64,000 bases of DNA from Affinundibacterium amnicola (GCF_014284275.1 NZ_JACOFU010000006.1:62001-126000); one strand, 5' to 3'. Shown: positions 44,799 through 53,207, counted from the first letter of the stretch. The notes: a model not told the origin generated them from the sequence alone. Numbers and translations are program-made.

Positions 44799-45677
44799 CT
44801 ACTTTTTACCATGATGCAGCCACGGCAGCATTAATTCCGTCGTTTCCGCCGCGATATCAACTGGCGATTCTGATTGATGTGCCACTGCAGCGCAAATAGC
44901 TTCAATCAGGCACAACACAATACCTTCGGAATTAAATTGTGGCTTGGTCGGTGTGTACAGAGTTAAGTCGGCGATCGTTGCGATCGGTGAACCTGGGCGA
45001 TCTGTCAATGCAAGAATTGGTACGCCGCGTCGTTTGGCTTGGCCTGCCAAGGTCACGACGTCGCTGGAATAGCGTGGGAATGAAATCGCAATCACCAAGT
45101 CACGTTCGCTAAATTTATACAAAGTGCGAGCGACTTGTGCCGGTCCGCCAGTACCGATATTCGCTTGCACATTATTGCAGTAATTCGTTAGCGCATGGCA
45201 CATGATGCCACCTAAATAGGCGCTGGCACCGTAACCAACAATGTAAATGTTTTCTGCTTCCAGAATCATTTTCACAGCGCGGTCGTAGATATCAGATCGA
45301 AACTCTCGTCGTGTTGCTTCTAAGTTACTGATGTCGTCCGACAAAGATCGGTTGATTACTTCAGAACTGCTCGATGCCATACTGATTTCTGAACGCAATC
45401 CCTCAATCGGTGCCAGCATGGTCTCAAACCCCGAAACCAATTCAGCACGAAATTGTGGATAACCATCAAAGCCCAGTGCGCGGGCGAAGCGGTTGGCGGT
45501 TGCGTTAGAAATACCAACGGCATCAGCTAGTTCGTCGATCGACATGGTGGCAGCTCTGAATGAGTTACCAACGACATAGTCGGCTGTGATTTTGTGTGAC
45601 TTGGATAAAGAACTATAGATCTGGCCTATACGTTCGTTAATTGACCCTCCCTGGGTCTTGCTCTTTTTTGGGCTCAT
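44799..45677 (-). CDS. MurR/RpiR-family transcriptional regulator
   Basis: 292-residue regulator: N-terminal HTH_6 (ADYVVGNSFRAATMSIDELADAVGISNATANRFARALGFDGYPQFRAEL) and a C-terminal SIS sugar-phosphate-binding domain (IYIVGYGASAYLGGIMCHALTNY, DLVIAISFPRYSSDVVTLAGQAKRRGVPILALTD). It should control a sugar or amino-sugar operon in response to a phosphosugar, but no such operon lies beside it. The ligand cannot be inferred. Confidence 0.92.
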   Translation of the reverse strand: MSPKKSKTQGGSINERIGQIYSSLSKSHKITADYVVGNSFRAATMSIDELADAVGISNATANRFARALGFDGYPQFRAELVSGFETMLAPIEGLRSEISMASSSSEVINRSLSDDISNLEATRREFRSDIYDRAVKMILEAENIYIVGYGASAYLGGIMCHALTNYCNNVQANIGTGGPAQVARTLYKFSERDLVIAISFPRYSSDVVTLAGQAKRRGVPILALTDRPGSPIATIADLTLYTPTKPQFNSEGIVLCLIEAICAAVAHQSESPVDIAAETTELMLPWLHHGKK

Positions 45678-46006
45678 TATCGTTTTCTTGGTATTGCTTA
45701 TTTTTACCAGCCTGTTCGAGCTGAGCTGGCCCCAAATTTTTGATAGTTCTTATTTATTTGACTATTTAATATCTGGAAAATACCACAGGTCGCTGGCGCT
45801 ATCAATCGTTCGCGAAAAAACTTTGACTAACTTCGCTTATCTTGATCAATCTGCCTCGATCTTTTTTGATGAATGCGGCTTTTCAACCAAAACCTCATGT
45901 TCGTGGTTTTGAGCAAATAGAGGGGAGAGGAGATGGGGATGGGTATTGCAGCGTTTTAAGATCAATGCTGTGCATTGCGCCAGCATTGATCTGAGATGCG
46001 TAAAGC
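45678..46006. other. Intergenic region before the RpiR-family gene
   Basis: 329 bases with no supported gene. A plus-strand open frame of 84 codons (45658-45912) overlaps the RpiR gene start and has no ribosome site or familiar sequence, so I do not call it. Confidence 0.6.
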
Positions 46007-46459
46007 TTACTCTTCGCGAACCCAGGTTTGGGTGCGACCAAACATGGGCATGCCAATATAGCCGCGTACTTCCAATTTCTTGTTACTTTCAACTAGTTTG
46101 AGTTTGCTGCTATAGAGTTTGCCATTGGCCGGATCAAGAATTTTCCCGCCGCCAAATTCGTCACCTTCTTTTTTGATATTAAATAAAATGGTTAAGCCGA
46201 TCAATGGCTGGTCTTTGTTACTACCTTCGCACTTATCGCATTTAGGATTTTGATCCTGATCTGCTTCGCGGAATAATTTTTCGATTTTTCCTTGAAATTC
46301 ACCACCAGATTCGCTGATGCGGACTAAAGATTTTACTTTTCCAGTTTTATCGTCGATGGTTTTCCAAAGACCAGCAGGTGAGCTTTGCGCCACTGCCATT
46401 TGTGCTGCGAACAGGCTCAGTATAGCGATACCCGATTTGATCAAGCTAGATTGTTTCAT
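46007..46459 (-). CDS. Exported DUF2147 protein
   Basis: 150-residue protein with a signal peptide (cleavage after MAVAQ). The body shows the DUF2147 pattern: SPAGLWKTIDDKTGKVKSLVRISE, a central CDKCEG pair of cysteines, PLIGLTILF, and YSSKLKLVESNKKLEVRGYIGMPMFGRTQTWVRE. DUF2147 proteins are small periplasmic lipocalin-like proteins without known function. Start at 46459 is chosen for the signal peptide and the GGAGA upstream; the frame runs to 46531 otherwise. Confidence 0.85.
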   Translation of the reverse strand: MKQSSLIKSGIAILSLFAAQMAVAQSSPAGLWKTIDDKTGKVKSLVRISESGGEFQGKIEKLFREADQDQNPKCDKCEGSNKDQPLIGLTILFNIKKEGDEFGGGKILDPANGKLYSSKLKLVESNKKLEVRGYIGMPMFGRTQTWVREE

Positions 46460-46683
46460 GTTGTCTCCGATTTTTATAAAGAGGGAAAAAACTGCTCTTG
46501 GATTGTACGTGCAGTTTTTGCGACAGTGCATGAAATTACTAGAGTGATAACTTTAAAAGACCTAATTACAACAAGTTAGGCAAGTATGTAGCCCAGGTTC
46601 TATGCATCGTGAAGTTGTCGCTAAGTGAGTGGTCGTAAGGTGAGGGGGGAGGAAGATAGAGTCAGAATGCAAGCAGGATAAAA

Positions 46684-46724
46684 CGCCCTCTCCCACACGT
46701 GGGAGAGGCTTGGGGTGCGGGCAG
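46684..46724. repeat. Single REP hairpin unit of the REPIN-like family
   Basis: CCCTCTCCCACACGTGGGAGAGGCTTGGGGTGCGGG matches one half of the pairs at 6424-6598 and 28884-29047 with a changed loop. Nothing else was seen in the gap 46460-46791 between two same-strand genes. Confidence 0.7.
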
Positions 46725-46791
46725 TCAAGAAAGAAAAAAGCCTTCTAGTTGCTAGACCATGGAGCAATGATTAACAGGCGTTGCGCATACC

Positions 46792-47778
46792 TTATTTATT
46801 TTCTAGAAGTGTCTGCAATTGCGCTTCTAACTTATCAAAGGAACCCGTCCATCCCATCGTCATGCCACCACGCTCTTTCATAAACGCTTGCAACTCTTCC
46901 GCAGTGACTGCACCAAATGGCTCCCATGTCACGGTTACGCGGGTACGATTGTCGTCTTCTGCGGTGAACTCAACTTTCGACATCATCGTCTCTGGCCAAA
47001 TTGGTGCCATAGGATGACGCGAAATGTTTTCATGTTCATCGCAAAACTGTTGGGTGTACACCAAGCGATGCGGCTTGTTCATTTCCAGATAGGCAGCGCG
47101 CCCATACATCGTCACATTATGCTCGCTGCTGCCGTTCGTCATTTTGTAAAACGAACTACCGCCAACGCGAATGTCGGCACGAATAAACGACATCGTAAAA
47201 CCCGTTGGTGGTAGCCATTGAGAAAAATGCTCAGCCTTAGTCCACATGTCGTACATCACCTCAATTGGCGCTGCAAAACTACGATTGATGACAAAACGTT
47301 CCTTGTGTTCGATTTGCTCTGCAAGGTATTCAGCAAAGCGATCCCAAGTCGCTTCGCCACCCGCTTGTTTGATGAACTTACGTGTTTCTGCAGCCGCTTC
47401 GGCTGTCGCTAAAGCCATCGTCATTTCCATCTGGGTTTTCTTGCCAACCGTAGAGAAAAAAACTGTTACGCGAAACAAGGGAGGACTGATTTCCGTCGCG
47501 CCGTGGTCATACACCAGTTTTTTGTGTCGCTCGATTTCATGATAGGTCGCGATATTCGGATAGTCAGTACCATCGGGTCCATGCATGGTGTAACGCCAAG
47601 TACCACCGACGCTCAAATCTTTGCTGTGCGTAGTGAGTGTAAAGCCACGCGGTCCCCACCACTGCGCAGCTTGCGCGGGATCAGTCCATGCATCCCATAC
47701 CATCTCGACAGGTGCGTCATACAAACGCACGAGGTGGATTTCATTTGCTTTTGCCAGTGTCTTTTGATTTGCGGACAT
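46792..47778 (-). CDS. Tandem SRPBCC/AHSA1-domain protein
   Basis: 328 residues made of two consecutive AHSA1-type START-like domains: the first from VRLYDAPVEMVWDAWTDPAQAAQWWGPRGFTLTT, the second from VINRSFAAPIEVMYDMWTKAEHFSQWLPPTGFTMSF. The two have clear internal similarity, so it is a duplication or fusion of a normal 150-residue protein. Start at 47778 overlaps the ArsR gene by 38 bases. ArsR-AHSA1 pairs are common; the ligand is unknown. Upstream frame to 47928 is antiparallel to nothing but has no ribosome site. Confidence 0.88.
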   Translation of the reverse strand: MSANQKTLAKANEIHLVRLYDAPVEMVWDAWTDPAQAAQWWGPRGFTLTTHSKDLSVGGTWRYTMHGPDGTDYPNIATYHEIERHKKLVYDHGATEISPPLFRVTVFFSTVGKKTQMEMTMALATAEAAAETRKFIKQAGGEATWDRFAEYLAEQIEHKERFVINRSFAAPIEVMYDMWTKAEHFSQWLPPTGFTMSFIRADIRVGGSSFYKMTNGSSEHNVTMYGRAAYLEMNKPHRLVYTQQFCDEHENISRHPMAPIWPETMMSKVEFTAEDDNRTRVTVTWEPFGAVTAEELQAFMKERGGMTMGWTGSFDKLEAQLQTLLENK

Positions 47779-48121
47779 TCTTTTTACCTTTCTTTGTAGC
47801 GGTGACGGTTTGTAGATATAGATCAAGGCGATCAAAACTCTGTTCCCAAAACACGCGATATTGATCCACCCAGTCCGCCGCCAACTTGAGGTTTTCACCA
47901 TTGAGCTTACAAGGACGGCATTGCGCATCGCGTGTTTTGGTAATCAGACCAGCTGTCTCGAGCACCTTGAGATGTTTAGTAACAGCAGGCAGGCTCATAT
48001 CATTCAAAAATGGCCGCGCCAAATCCGACACATTCGCCTCACCCTGTGAAAGCTGCGCCAAGATAGCGCGGCGGGTAGGGTCAGCTAATGCCGAAAACGT
48101 TAAACTCAGTTGATCTTGCAT
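47741..48121 (-). CDS. ArsR-family transcriptional regulator
   Basis: 126-residue winged-helix regulator: LSLTFSALADPTRRAILAQLSQGEANVSDLARPFLNDMSLPAVTKHLKVLETAGLITKTRDAQCRPCKLNGENLKLAADWVDQYRVFWEQSFDRLDLYL. The pattern is of the ArsR subgroup paired with SRPBCC proteins, not the metal-sensing type (no CxC pair in helix 3). Lys-rich tail. Its 3' end overlaps the AHSA1 gene, indicating co-translation. It probably represses its own promoter. Confidence 0.92.
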   Translation of the reverse strand: MQDQLSLTFSALADPTRRAILAQLSQGEANVSDLARPFLNDMSLPAVTKHLKVLETAGLITKTRDAQCRPCKLNGENLKLAADWVDQYRVFWEQSFDRLDLYLQTVTATKKGKKNVRKSKDTGKSK

Positions 48122-48344
48122 AATGTACCGATTGGTTAATTAACCGAATGGTTTAATAATAGTTTTGGTTTGAAGACGCGTCAAGTAATTTTTTGAATCG
48201 CAGATATTTGCTGGCAGTAGAATTACCGCGTGGTCGGCGATTTTTGTTACAGCTTTCGCTCTGTTCGCGCCTGTCTCAGCAGGTTTGCTTTTGAACGTGC
48301 CAGACCCAATGCGTACCGCAAACGTACTTTGACTTGAGGATAAT

Positions 48345-48422
48345 ATGATGATCGAGATGGAGCGTCCTCTGCACCAACTGGCGAGCGGCCATCGTTTGTC
48401 ACGCGATGCGCAGCTGTGCTAG
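48345..48422 (+). other. Possible 25-codon open frame, unassigned
   Basis: ATGATGATCGAG... reads MMIEMERPLHQLASGHRLS and ends at TAG (48420-48422), with GAGGA 6 bases upstream. The same frame goes on after the TAG for 13 codons (NSEYRRDENYGGP) to a second TAG. It resembles nothing I know. It could be a small peptide, a decayed gene or chance. It lies in the 434-base gap 48122-48555 between the ArsR and DUF1801 genes, otherwise featureless. Confidence 0.2.
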
Positions 48423-48555
48423 AACAGCGAGTATCGTAGGGACGAAAATTATGGCGGACCGTAGCTCGTGAAAAAGCACTTGAGATATTTGACTAATTGA
48501 GGCTTTCCTTTATGATCCTTCTTCACGACAATTGAAAGCCAGCAGGAGGATCGTG

Positions 48556-48948
48556 ATGCATCCAGAGATAGTTAGCTACAACGAAAATCAAGAACCTAGG
48601 TTCAAAGAAATATGCCAGCTTCTTGCCCAAGAGATCGATCAACATTTACCTGGTGCGGAAAGCAAAGTTTGGCACGCACACCCCGTTTGGTTTTTGGACG
48701 GAAATCCCGTGGTTGGTTATAGCAAGCAGAAGGCGGGCATACGGCTGATGTTCTGGAGCGGGATGGATTTTGAGGAGCTAGAGTTAAACGTCCTAGGCAA
48801 AAAATTCAAAGACGCGTCGGTTTTTTATCAGGATGCTTCAGAAATCAACATTTCTAGTTTGCAGAGATGGCTCAACAAAGCGCGAGAAATTCAATGGGAC
48901 TATAAGAATATAGTCAAAAGAAAAGGTCGCCTAGAAAAACTGCGATGA
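48556..48948 (+). CDS. DUF1801 (YdhG-like) protein
   Basis: 130-residue cytoplasmic protein of the YdhG/DUF1801 fold: YNENQEPRFKEICQLLAQEIDQHLPGAESKVWHAHPVWFLDGNPVVGYSKQKAGIRLMFWSGMDFEE. AGGAGGA (48544-48550) precedes ATG 48556 at good spacing. Ends with a Lys/Arg-rich tail. The function is unknown for the family. Confidence 0.85.
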   Translation: MHPEIVSYNENQEPRFKEICQLLAQEIDQHLPGAESKVWHAHPVWFLDGNPVVGYSKQKAGIRLMFWSGMDFEELELNVLGKKFKDASVFYQDASEINISSLQRWLNKAREIQWDYKNIVKRKGRLEKLR

Positions 48949-49052
48949 GCATTGTAGGTCATTCCATAAGATCATGCCCGTAATTCAAAGTTGCTTCTAA
49001 CCAAAAGCTAGTCTCGACACTTATCCACTTAACTATTTCGAGGAGCAACACC

Positions 49053-49520
49053 ATGAGCAATTCTATACGCACCTGCCTCTGGTTCCGTGACGGCCGAGGC
49101 CAAGAAGCCGCGGAGTATTACTGCTCCTTGATTCCCAACAGCAAAGTCGAAAATGCCTATGTGGGCGATAACGGTTATGGTATGTTTTCTGTGATCGATT
49201 TCACGCTAGGCGGCGTGCCTTACCAAATCCTCGATGCAGGGCCGATGTTCACTTTGAGCGAGGCAGTGTCGATTGCGGTGGCAACAGACGACCAAGCAGA
49301 GACCGACCGACTTTGGGCTGCGTTCACCAGTAATGGCGGTGAAGAAAGCGTCTGCGGCTGGCTGAAAGATCGCTTCGGTGTATCGTGGCAAATCTATCCT
49401 AAGCGCTTGCTTGAATTGACCATGAATGCCGACAAATCGGTATCTAGCAAAGCGATGGCGGCGATGATGAAGCAGAAGAAGATTGATATTGCAGAGATTG
49501 AGGCGGCGGTTTTTGGATAG
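49053..49520 (+). CDS. VOC-family (PhnB/3-dmu-9-like) protein
   Basis: 155-residue protein of the glyoxalase/VOC fold, PhnB-like group: RTCLWFRDGRGQEAAEYYCSLIPNSKV, FTLGGVPYQILDAGPMFTLSEAVSIAVATDDQAETDRLWAAFTSNGGEESVCGWLKDRFGVSWQIYPKRL. Often annotated as 3-demethylubiquinone methyltransferase-like, but no such activity should be assumed. Its best ribosome site is GAGGAGC 9 bases before the ATG. Stand-alone. Confidence 0.9.
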   Translation: MSNSIRTCLWFRDGRGQEAAEYYCSLIPNSKVENAYVGDNGYGMFSVIDFTLGGVPYQILDAGPMFTLSEAVSIAVATDDQAETDRLWAAFTSNGGEESVCGWLKDRFGVSWQIYPKRLLELTMNADKSVSSKAMAAMMKQKKIDIAEIEAAVFG

Positions 49521-49521
49521 A

Positions 49522-49690
49522 GTGTCATAGGCGAAGCCGTATTACATCGTTCGATAGTATGATGAAAAACGGCAAAACAATTTATTTGCATGCCTAAGGT
49601 ATTACAGAAAAAATGTGTGGCCATGATTAACGTTCATGCGGCGCAATACGCTTGCGGCTATTGGCACCCTATCAAAAAATTACGCCTTAC
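49522..49690. repeat. 168-bp intergenic repeat family 2, copy 1
   Basis: Aligns with 52332-52499 along its whole length: GGCGAAGCCGTATTACA near the start, AAAAACGGCAAAACAATTTA in the middle, GGCCATGAT(T/C)AACGTTCATGC(G/A)GC and CAATACGC(T/C)TGCGGCTATTGGC, then TACGCCTTAC at the end. The two ends are partly inverse (GTGAGGCG / CGCCTTAC). Both copies are intergenic and in the same orientation, 2.8 kb apart. Confidence 0.85.
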
Positions 49691-49705
49691 TAGGTTAGGA
49701 TTCCC

Positions 49706-50254
49706 GTGAATACCACCGATGAAAAAGTAATAGAATTGAGTAAGACAAAAATACTGTTTTTGGTCGCAGTTGCGTGCGGTTTTGTCGTTGGTGGTTTTTG
49801 GATGCTTCTGTTGGATTCTGCCGAAATTGCAGTACAACGTCGCTTCAATAGTCCCATCCTTGTTCACGGAATTGGTGTGTTATCGATTGTGTTCTTTGGT
49901 CTTTGTGCGGTGTTCGGTGTCAAAAAGATTGTCGATAAGAGGCCGGGGCTTATATTGAGTGCGACTGGAATATTCGATAATTCAAGCGGTGTATCAGCGG
50001 GACTTATTCCGTGGTCAGAGATCCTTGGGTTTGACATATTTGAAGTGCAAAAGCAAAAAACGCTGGTCGTCAAAGTAACCAAGCCCGAGCGGTATATCGA
50101 GGTAGGTGGTTCTGTGAAGCGCGCGCTTAATAGGATGAACTTCAAACTGTGTGGTAGCCCAATCGCTATCACATCAAACGCATTAGAAATCGACTTCGAC
50201 GAGCTGCTCGAAGTCTGCGATACGTATTTTAAAAAATATGGAAAAAATGCGTAA
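49706..50254 (+). CDS. STM3941-family membrane protein
   Basis: 182-residue protein with two membrane helices (about 17-38 and 52-70) and a C-terminal cytoplasmic domain (LILSATGIFDNSSGVSAGLIPWSEILGFDIFEV) as in STM3941-like hypothetical proteins. Starts with GTG at 49706 behind AGGTTAGGA. Family function unknown. Flanked by repeats of families 2 and 3. Confidence 0.75.
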   Translation: MNTTDEKVIELSKTKILFLVAVACGFVVGGFWMLLLDSAEIAVQRRFNSPILVHGIGVLSIVFFGLCAVFGVKKIVDKRPGLILSATGIFDNSSGVSAGLIPWSEILGFDIFEVQKQKTLVVKVTKPERYIEVGGSVKRALNRMNFKLCGSPIAITSNALEIDFDELLEVCDTYFKKYGKNA

Positions 50255-50277
50255 ATGACGCACGGCCAGAAATCATG

Positions 50278-50355
50278 CAGGGCGGCTGTAACCTGTGCGG
50301 TAGACTGATCTCAAACTATGCACATAACCTAGACGGCGCGGGTTACACACGCTCT
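50278..50355. repeat. Hairpin repeat family 3, copy 1
   Basis: About 78 bases: GCAGGGCGGCTGTAACCTG...GCGGTAG, then ACTATGCACATAACCTAGACGGCGCGGGTTACACACGC. Degenerate relative of 53208-53287 (GTGCAACCCGCGCGGTAG...ACTATGTACATAGGATAGGCGGCGCGGGTTGCACC). Confidence 0.7.
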
Positions 50356-50508
50356 AAAAGACTGTCATTGATTAAAGTCAAACCTAGGGCAGAAAACGCA
50401 AGAACTGATTCCTGAAAAAACGACAGATTGCGCATACTTGTACAAATGTCGCCGAGGCAAAATCGGGCAAGGCTACAATGAGGTCTAAAGAAAAAATCAG
50501 TTCAATTT

Positions 50509-51594
50509 ATGCAGATTTCAGAAAAAACTAATCCAGCTTCGATGTCGAATATGCAGCCAAGCGTGGTGAGCGAAAATGCGCAGCTCGTGCGCATTCTTGC
50601 GCGTATCGGTTGGGCTACTTTGATTCTTCTGGCATTGATTGGCGTCGGCATCGTTAGCTTCTACTTTATTAGCGACCAAACCAGTTGGGAGAATGCGATC
50701 TATATGACGCTGATCACGATCTCTACGGTTGGGTATGGTGAAGGCGTGCCGCTCACATCGTTTGGAGCCAAAGTTTTTGCAGGACTATTGAGTATTTTTG
50801 GTCTGGGTGTGTTGACCTTTTTATTCACCAGTTTGACTGTGTTTTTTCTTGAGAAAGATCTGGATTATTCCCTGCGGAGACGACGAATGGAAAAACGTAT
50901 CAAAAAATTGCGACAACATTTTATCGTATGCGGCTTCGGGCGCGTCGGTCGTAATGTGACACATGAGTTGCAAAAGACAGGGCGTCAGTTCGTTGCCATT
51001 GATCCTGAACAAACGAACTTCGACGAGTATTTAGACAAGTTTCCCAACCTGCTTTATCTGCACGGCGATGCTTCTGACGACGATCTTTTGCTTGGCGCAG
51101 ACATTACCGATGCGCACGGCTTGTTTGCTGTGACGGGTGATGATTCACGCAACCTAATGATCATTATTACCGCCAAACAGTTGAATCCACAGTTACGCAT
51201 TGTGGCGCGTTCACATGAACTGCGTAATGTCGAAAAGATGCGTAAAGCCGGTGCCGATGAGGTGATTTGCCCAGACTTTACCGGTGGCATGCGTATGGCG
51301 TCGGCGATGGTGCGACCTCATGTGGTGAGTTTCTTAGCTGAAATGTTGAAATCAGAAAAAAATCTGCGGGTGGAGGAAGTCGCGACACCGCATAACTTTC
51401 CTATCACAGCAATGGGCAATCTACGGCTTCGTAGTCCAGACTATATTTTGATTGCGGTTCGCTCTGACGGTGATTGGACCTTTAATCCCGATGATCAATA
51501 TTTGCTGCGTGCAGGTGATGTGATCGTGGCGATGACAAGCACGGAAGGACGCGCCGAGATTGAACGTCATCTGTTGGATATGATTCGAGCCTAG
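50509..51594 (+). CDS. Potassium channel with RCK/TrkA domain
   Basis: 361-residue two-helix K+ channel subunit. Membrane helix (about 25-48), pore loop with the selectivity filter TISTVGYGEGV, second helix (about 85-110). Then an RCK_N Rossmann domain (HFIVCGFGRVGRNVTHEL, HGDASDDDLLLGADITDAHGLFAVTGDD) and an RCK_C/TrkA_C domain (about 270-355). The E after the GYG filter is usual in bacterial MthK-like channels. The gene has no ion-transport neighbours. Confidence 0.93.
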   Translation: MQISEKTNPASMSNMQPSVVSENAQLVRILARIGWATLILLALIGVGIVSFYFISDQTSWENAIYMTLITISTVGYGEGVPLTSFGAKVFAGLLSIFGLGVLTFLFTSLTVFFLEKDLDYSLRRRRMEKRIKKLRQHFIVCGFGRVGRNVTHELQKTGRQFVAIDPEQTNFDEYLDKFPNLLYLHGDASDDDLLLGADITDAHGLFAVTGDDSRNLMIIITAKQLNPQLRIVARSHELRNVEKMRKAGADEVICPDFTGGMRMASAMVRPHVVSFLAEMLKSEKNLRVEEVATPHNFPITAMGNLRLRSPDYILIAVRSDGDWTFNPDDQYLLRAGDVIVAMTSTEGRAEIERHLLDMIRA

Positions 51595-51605
51595 TTTAAA
51601 CTGGC

Positions 51606-51707
51606 TTTGATCGTATCTTGATTGCTCAAGCGATGAGTGAGCCGCTTCGATTTTTGAAGGCGGATGGTATGTTGAATGGGTATTCGGAATTGATTGAGTT
51701 GGTTTAA
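51606..51707 (+). pseudogene. Remnant of a PIN-domain (VapC) toxin gene, 3' end only
   Basis: 33 codons reading FDRILIAQAMSEPLRFLKADGMLNG and ending YSELIELV-stop. They match the last 33 residues of the intact VapC gene at 52826-53203 (FDRILIAQAMSEPLRFLTADAILSG...) with few changes. No start codon or N-terminal domain precedes it: the channel gene ends 11 bases before. A decayed copy of the same toxin family, cut off at its 5' end. Confidence 0.85.
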
Positions 51708-51782
51708 CATTCCAGAGCGAAGGTTTGACGGCCTTATTGGCTTGTGGCAAGCTATCCTAACTTAGCACTTGCATTGGAAATC

Positions 51783-52010
51783 ATGATGTCGTTACCTGTT
51801 GAAATTTTGGAAGCAGAAGTACTGCAATTGCCGCCAGCCGACCGTGCGCATTTAGTTGAAAGGCTGATCGCCAGTTTGGATACAGATCCAGCAGTTGAAG
51901 AGGCGTGGGCAGCAGAAGTTGAACGACGCCTCATTGAAATTGAGAGTGGAAAAGTTAGCTTGGTATCAGGTAGTGAAGCACTGACGAAATTAAAGGCCGA
52001 GTTTCAATGA
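51783..52010 (+). CDS. Addiction-module antitoxin (Unstab_antitox family)
   Basis: 75-residue acidic protein (MMSLPVEILEAEVLQLPPADRAHLVERLIASLD, then EEAWAAEVERRLIEIESGKVSLVSGSEAL) of the PF09720 addiction-module component type. Start at one of two adjacent ATGs (51783 or 51786); the frame opens at 51744, but that part lacks homology. The stop overlaps the toxin start by 4 bases (ATGA). Confidence 0.85.
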   Translation: MMSLPVEILEAEVLQLPPADRAHLVERLIASLDTDPAVEEAWAAEVERRLIEIESGKVSLVSGSEALTKLKAEFQ

Positions 52011-52300
52011 ATTTTATTTTGCACCCAGAAGCGGAGAACGATCTTCGTGAGGCTGCAGAATTCTACAGGCAACGCGCAGGCAGTCGCTTATCGCGTGCAT
52101 TGATTGAAGAGTTTGAGCATACAATCAATCTGCTTCTCCAACATCCCAAACTTGGCACGCCGTGGCGCCACGATACACGTATGCTGGTGCTAAAGCGTTT
52201 TCCTTATTCTGTCATCTACCGTGAAGTTAGTGACCAGATTGTGGTCGTGGCGGTCGCGCATCCGAGTCGTCGTCCGGGCTATTGGTCGGGTCGAAAGTAG
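52007..52300 (+). CDS. RelE/ParE-family toxin
   Basis: 97-residue toxin: FILHPEAENDLREAAEFYRQRAGSRLSRALIEEFEHTINLLLQHPKLGTPWRHDTRMLVLKRFPYSVIYREVSDQIVVVAVAHPSRRPGYWSGR, the complete ParE/RelE pattern with the AHPSRRPGYW end. Translated through the ATGA overlap with the antitoxin. Target not inferable. Confidence 0.9.
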   Translation: MNFILHPEAENDLREAAEFYRQRAGSRLSRALIEEFEHTINLLLQHPKLGTPWRHDTRMLVLKRFPYSVIYREVSDQIVVVAVAHPSRRPGYWSGRK

Positions 52301-52331
52301 AATAGTGACAACGACGTTGCTATTGCGTAGG

Positions 52332-52499
52332 GTGTGAGGCGAAGCCGTATTACACCGTCCGATGGTATTTTGAAAAACGGCAAAACAATTTATTTGCATG
52401 TCTAACATATCAAAAGAAATGATATATGGCCATGATCAACGTTCATGCAGCGCAATACGCCTGCGGCTATTGGCGCCCAACGAAAAGTATACGCCTTAC
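52332..52499. repeat. 168-bp intergenic repeat family 2, copy 2
   Basis: Partner of 49522-49690, same orientation, differing by scattered substitutions and small indels. Lies between the RelE-type toxin and the Phd antitoxin genes. Confidence 0.85.
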
Positions 52500-52589
52500 C
52501 TGACTGCGCTCGTCAATAAAGGCAATCACTTGCTTTTCAAATTTGCATGGACTAAACTGGACTAACTTTAAGTTCTAAAGAGGTACACC

Positions 52590-52826
52590 ATGCAAGTCAT
52601 CAATATTCACGATGCAAAAACACAGTTTTCCAAGCTAGTCGAAGCAGTTTCCCAAGGTGATGAAATTGTGATTGCGCGCGCGGGTAAGCCTGCTGCGAGA
52701 TTGGTTCCAATTAACGCTAAAAAAACTGTTCGTCAGCCTGGCGCCTTGAAGGGGAAATTGCAGATTGCGGACGACTTCGATGCCCCGTTGCCCAGTGATA
52801 TTCAATCGGCATTTGAAGGTGATTAA
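52590..52826 (+). CDS. Phd/YefM-family antitoxin
   Basis: 78-residue protein: MQVINIHDAKTQFSKLVEAVSQGDEIVIARAGKPAARLVPI is the Phd/YefM DNA-binding domain; the tail is acidic. Its stop shares one base with the VapC start (TAATG). AAAGAGG precedes the ATG. Normal Phd-VapC module. Confidence 0.92.
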   Translation: MQVINIHDAKTQFSKLVEAVSQGDEIVIARAGKPAARLVPINAKKTVRQPGALKGKLQIADDFDAPLPSDIQSAFEGD

Positions 52827-53203
52827 TGAAATTACTCATTGATACCCATGTCTATCTTTGGTGGCTACAAGATAGTCCCAAACTTTCCGAAAAAGCCCGC
52901 ACACAAATTCAAGATGCCAATGAGGTTTATGTCAGTAGCGCATCCATTTGGGAAGCAACGATTAAGGCATCGATTGGTAAGTTAAGTGTGGATGTTGATC
53001 AGCTCGTCGCAGAGATCAGCAGAAGCGGCTTTCAAGAATTGCCGATCACAGCAGCGCACGCCGCCACGGTCGCGGGTTTGCCTGACATTCATAAAGATCC
53101 CTTTGATCGCATTTTGATTGCGCAAGCGATGAGTGAGCCACTTCGATTTTTGACGGCGGATGCGATCTTGAGTGGGTATTCGGAATTGGTGGAGATTGTT
53201 TAG
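52826..53203 (+). CDS. PIN-domain toxin VapC
   Basis: 125-residue PIN-domain RNase: LLIDTHVYLWWLQDSPKLSEKA (first acidic residue), VYVSSASIWEATIKASIGKL, HAATVAGLPDIHKDPFDRILIAQAMSEPLRFLTADAIL. The acidic metal-binding residues appear intact. Its last 33 codons recur as a remnant at 51606-51707. Confidence 0.92.
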   Translation: MKLLIDTHVYLWWLQDSPKLSEKARTQIQDANEVYVSSASIWEATIKASIGKLSVDVDQLVAEISRSGFQELPITAAHAATVAGLPDIHKDPFDRILIAQAMSEPLRFLTADAILSGYSELVEIV

Positions 53204-53207
53204 TGTG

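Noticed and set aside
45658..45912. 84-codon plus-strand open frame
   Set aside because: Overlaps the RpiR-family gene start, no ribosome site and no familiar sequence.
48420..48422. TAG read through as an amino acid
   Set aside because: No pyrrolysine machinery or other sign of recoding in the window; simple termination or decay is likelier.
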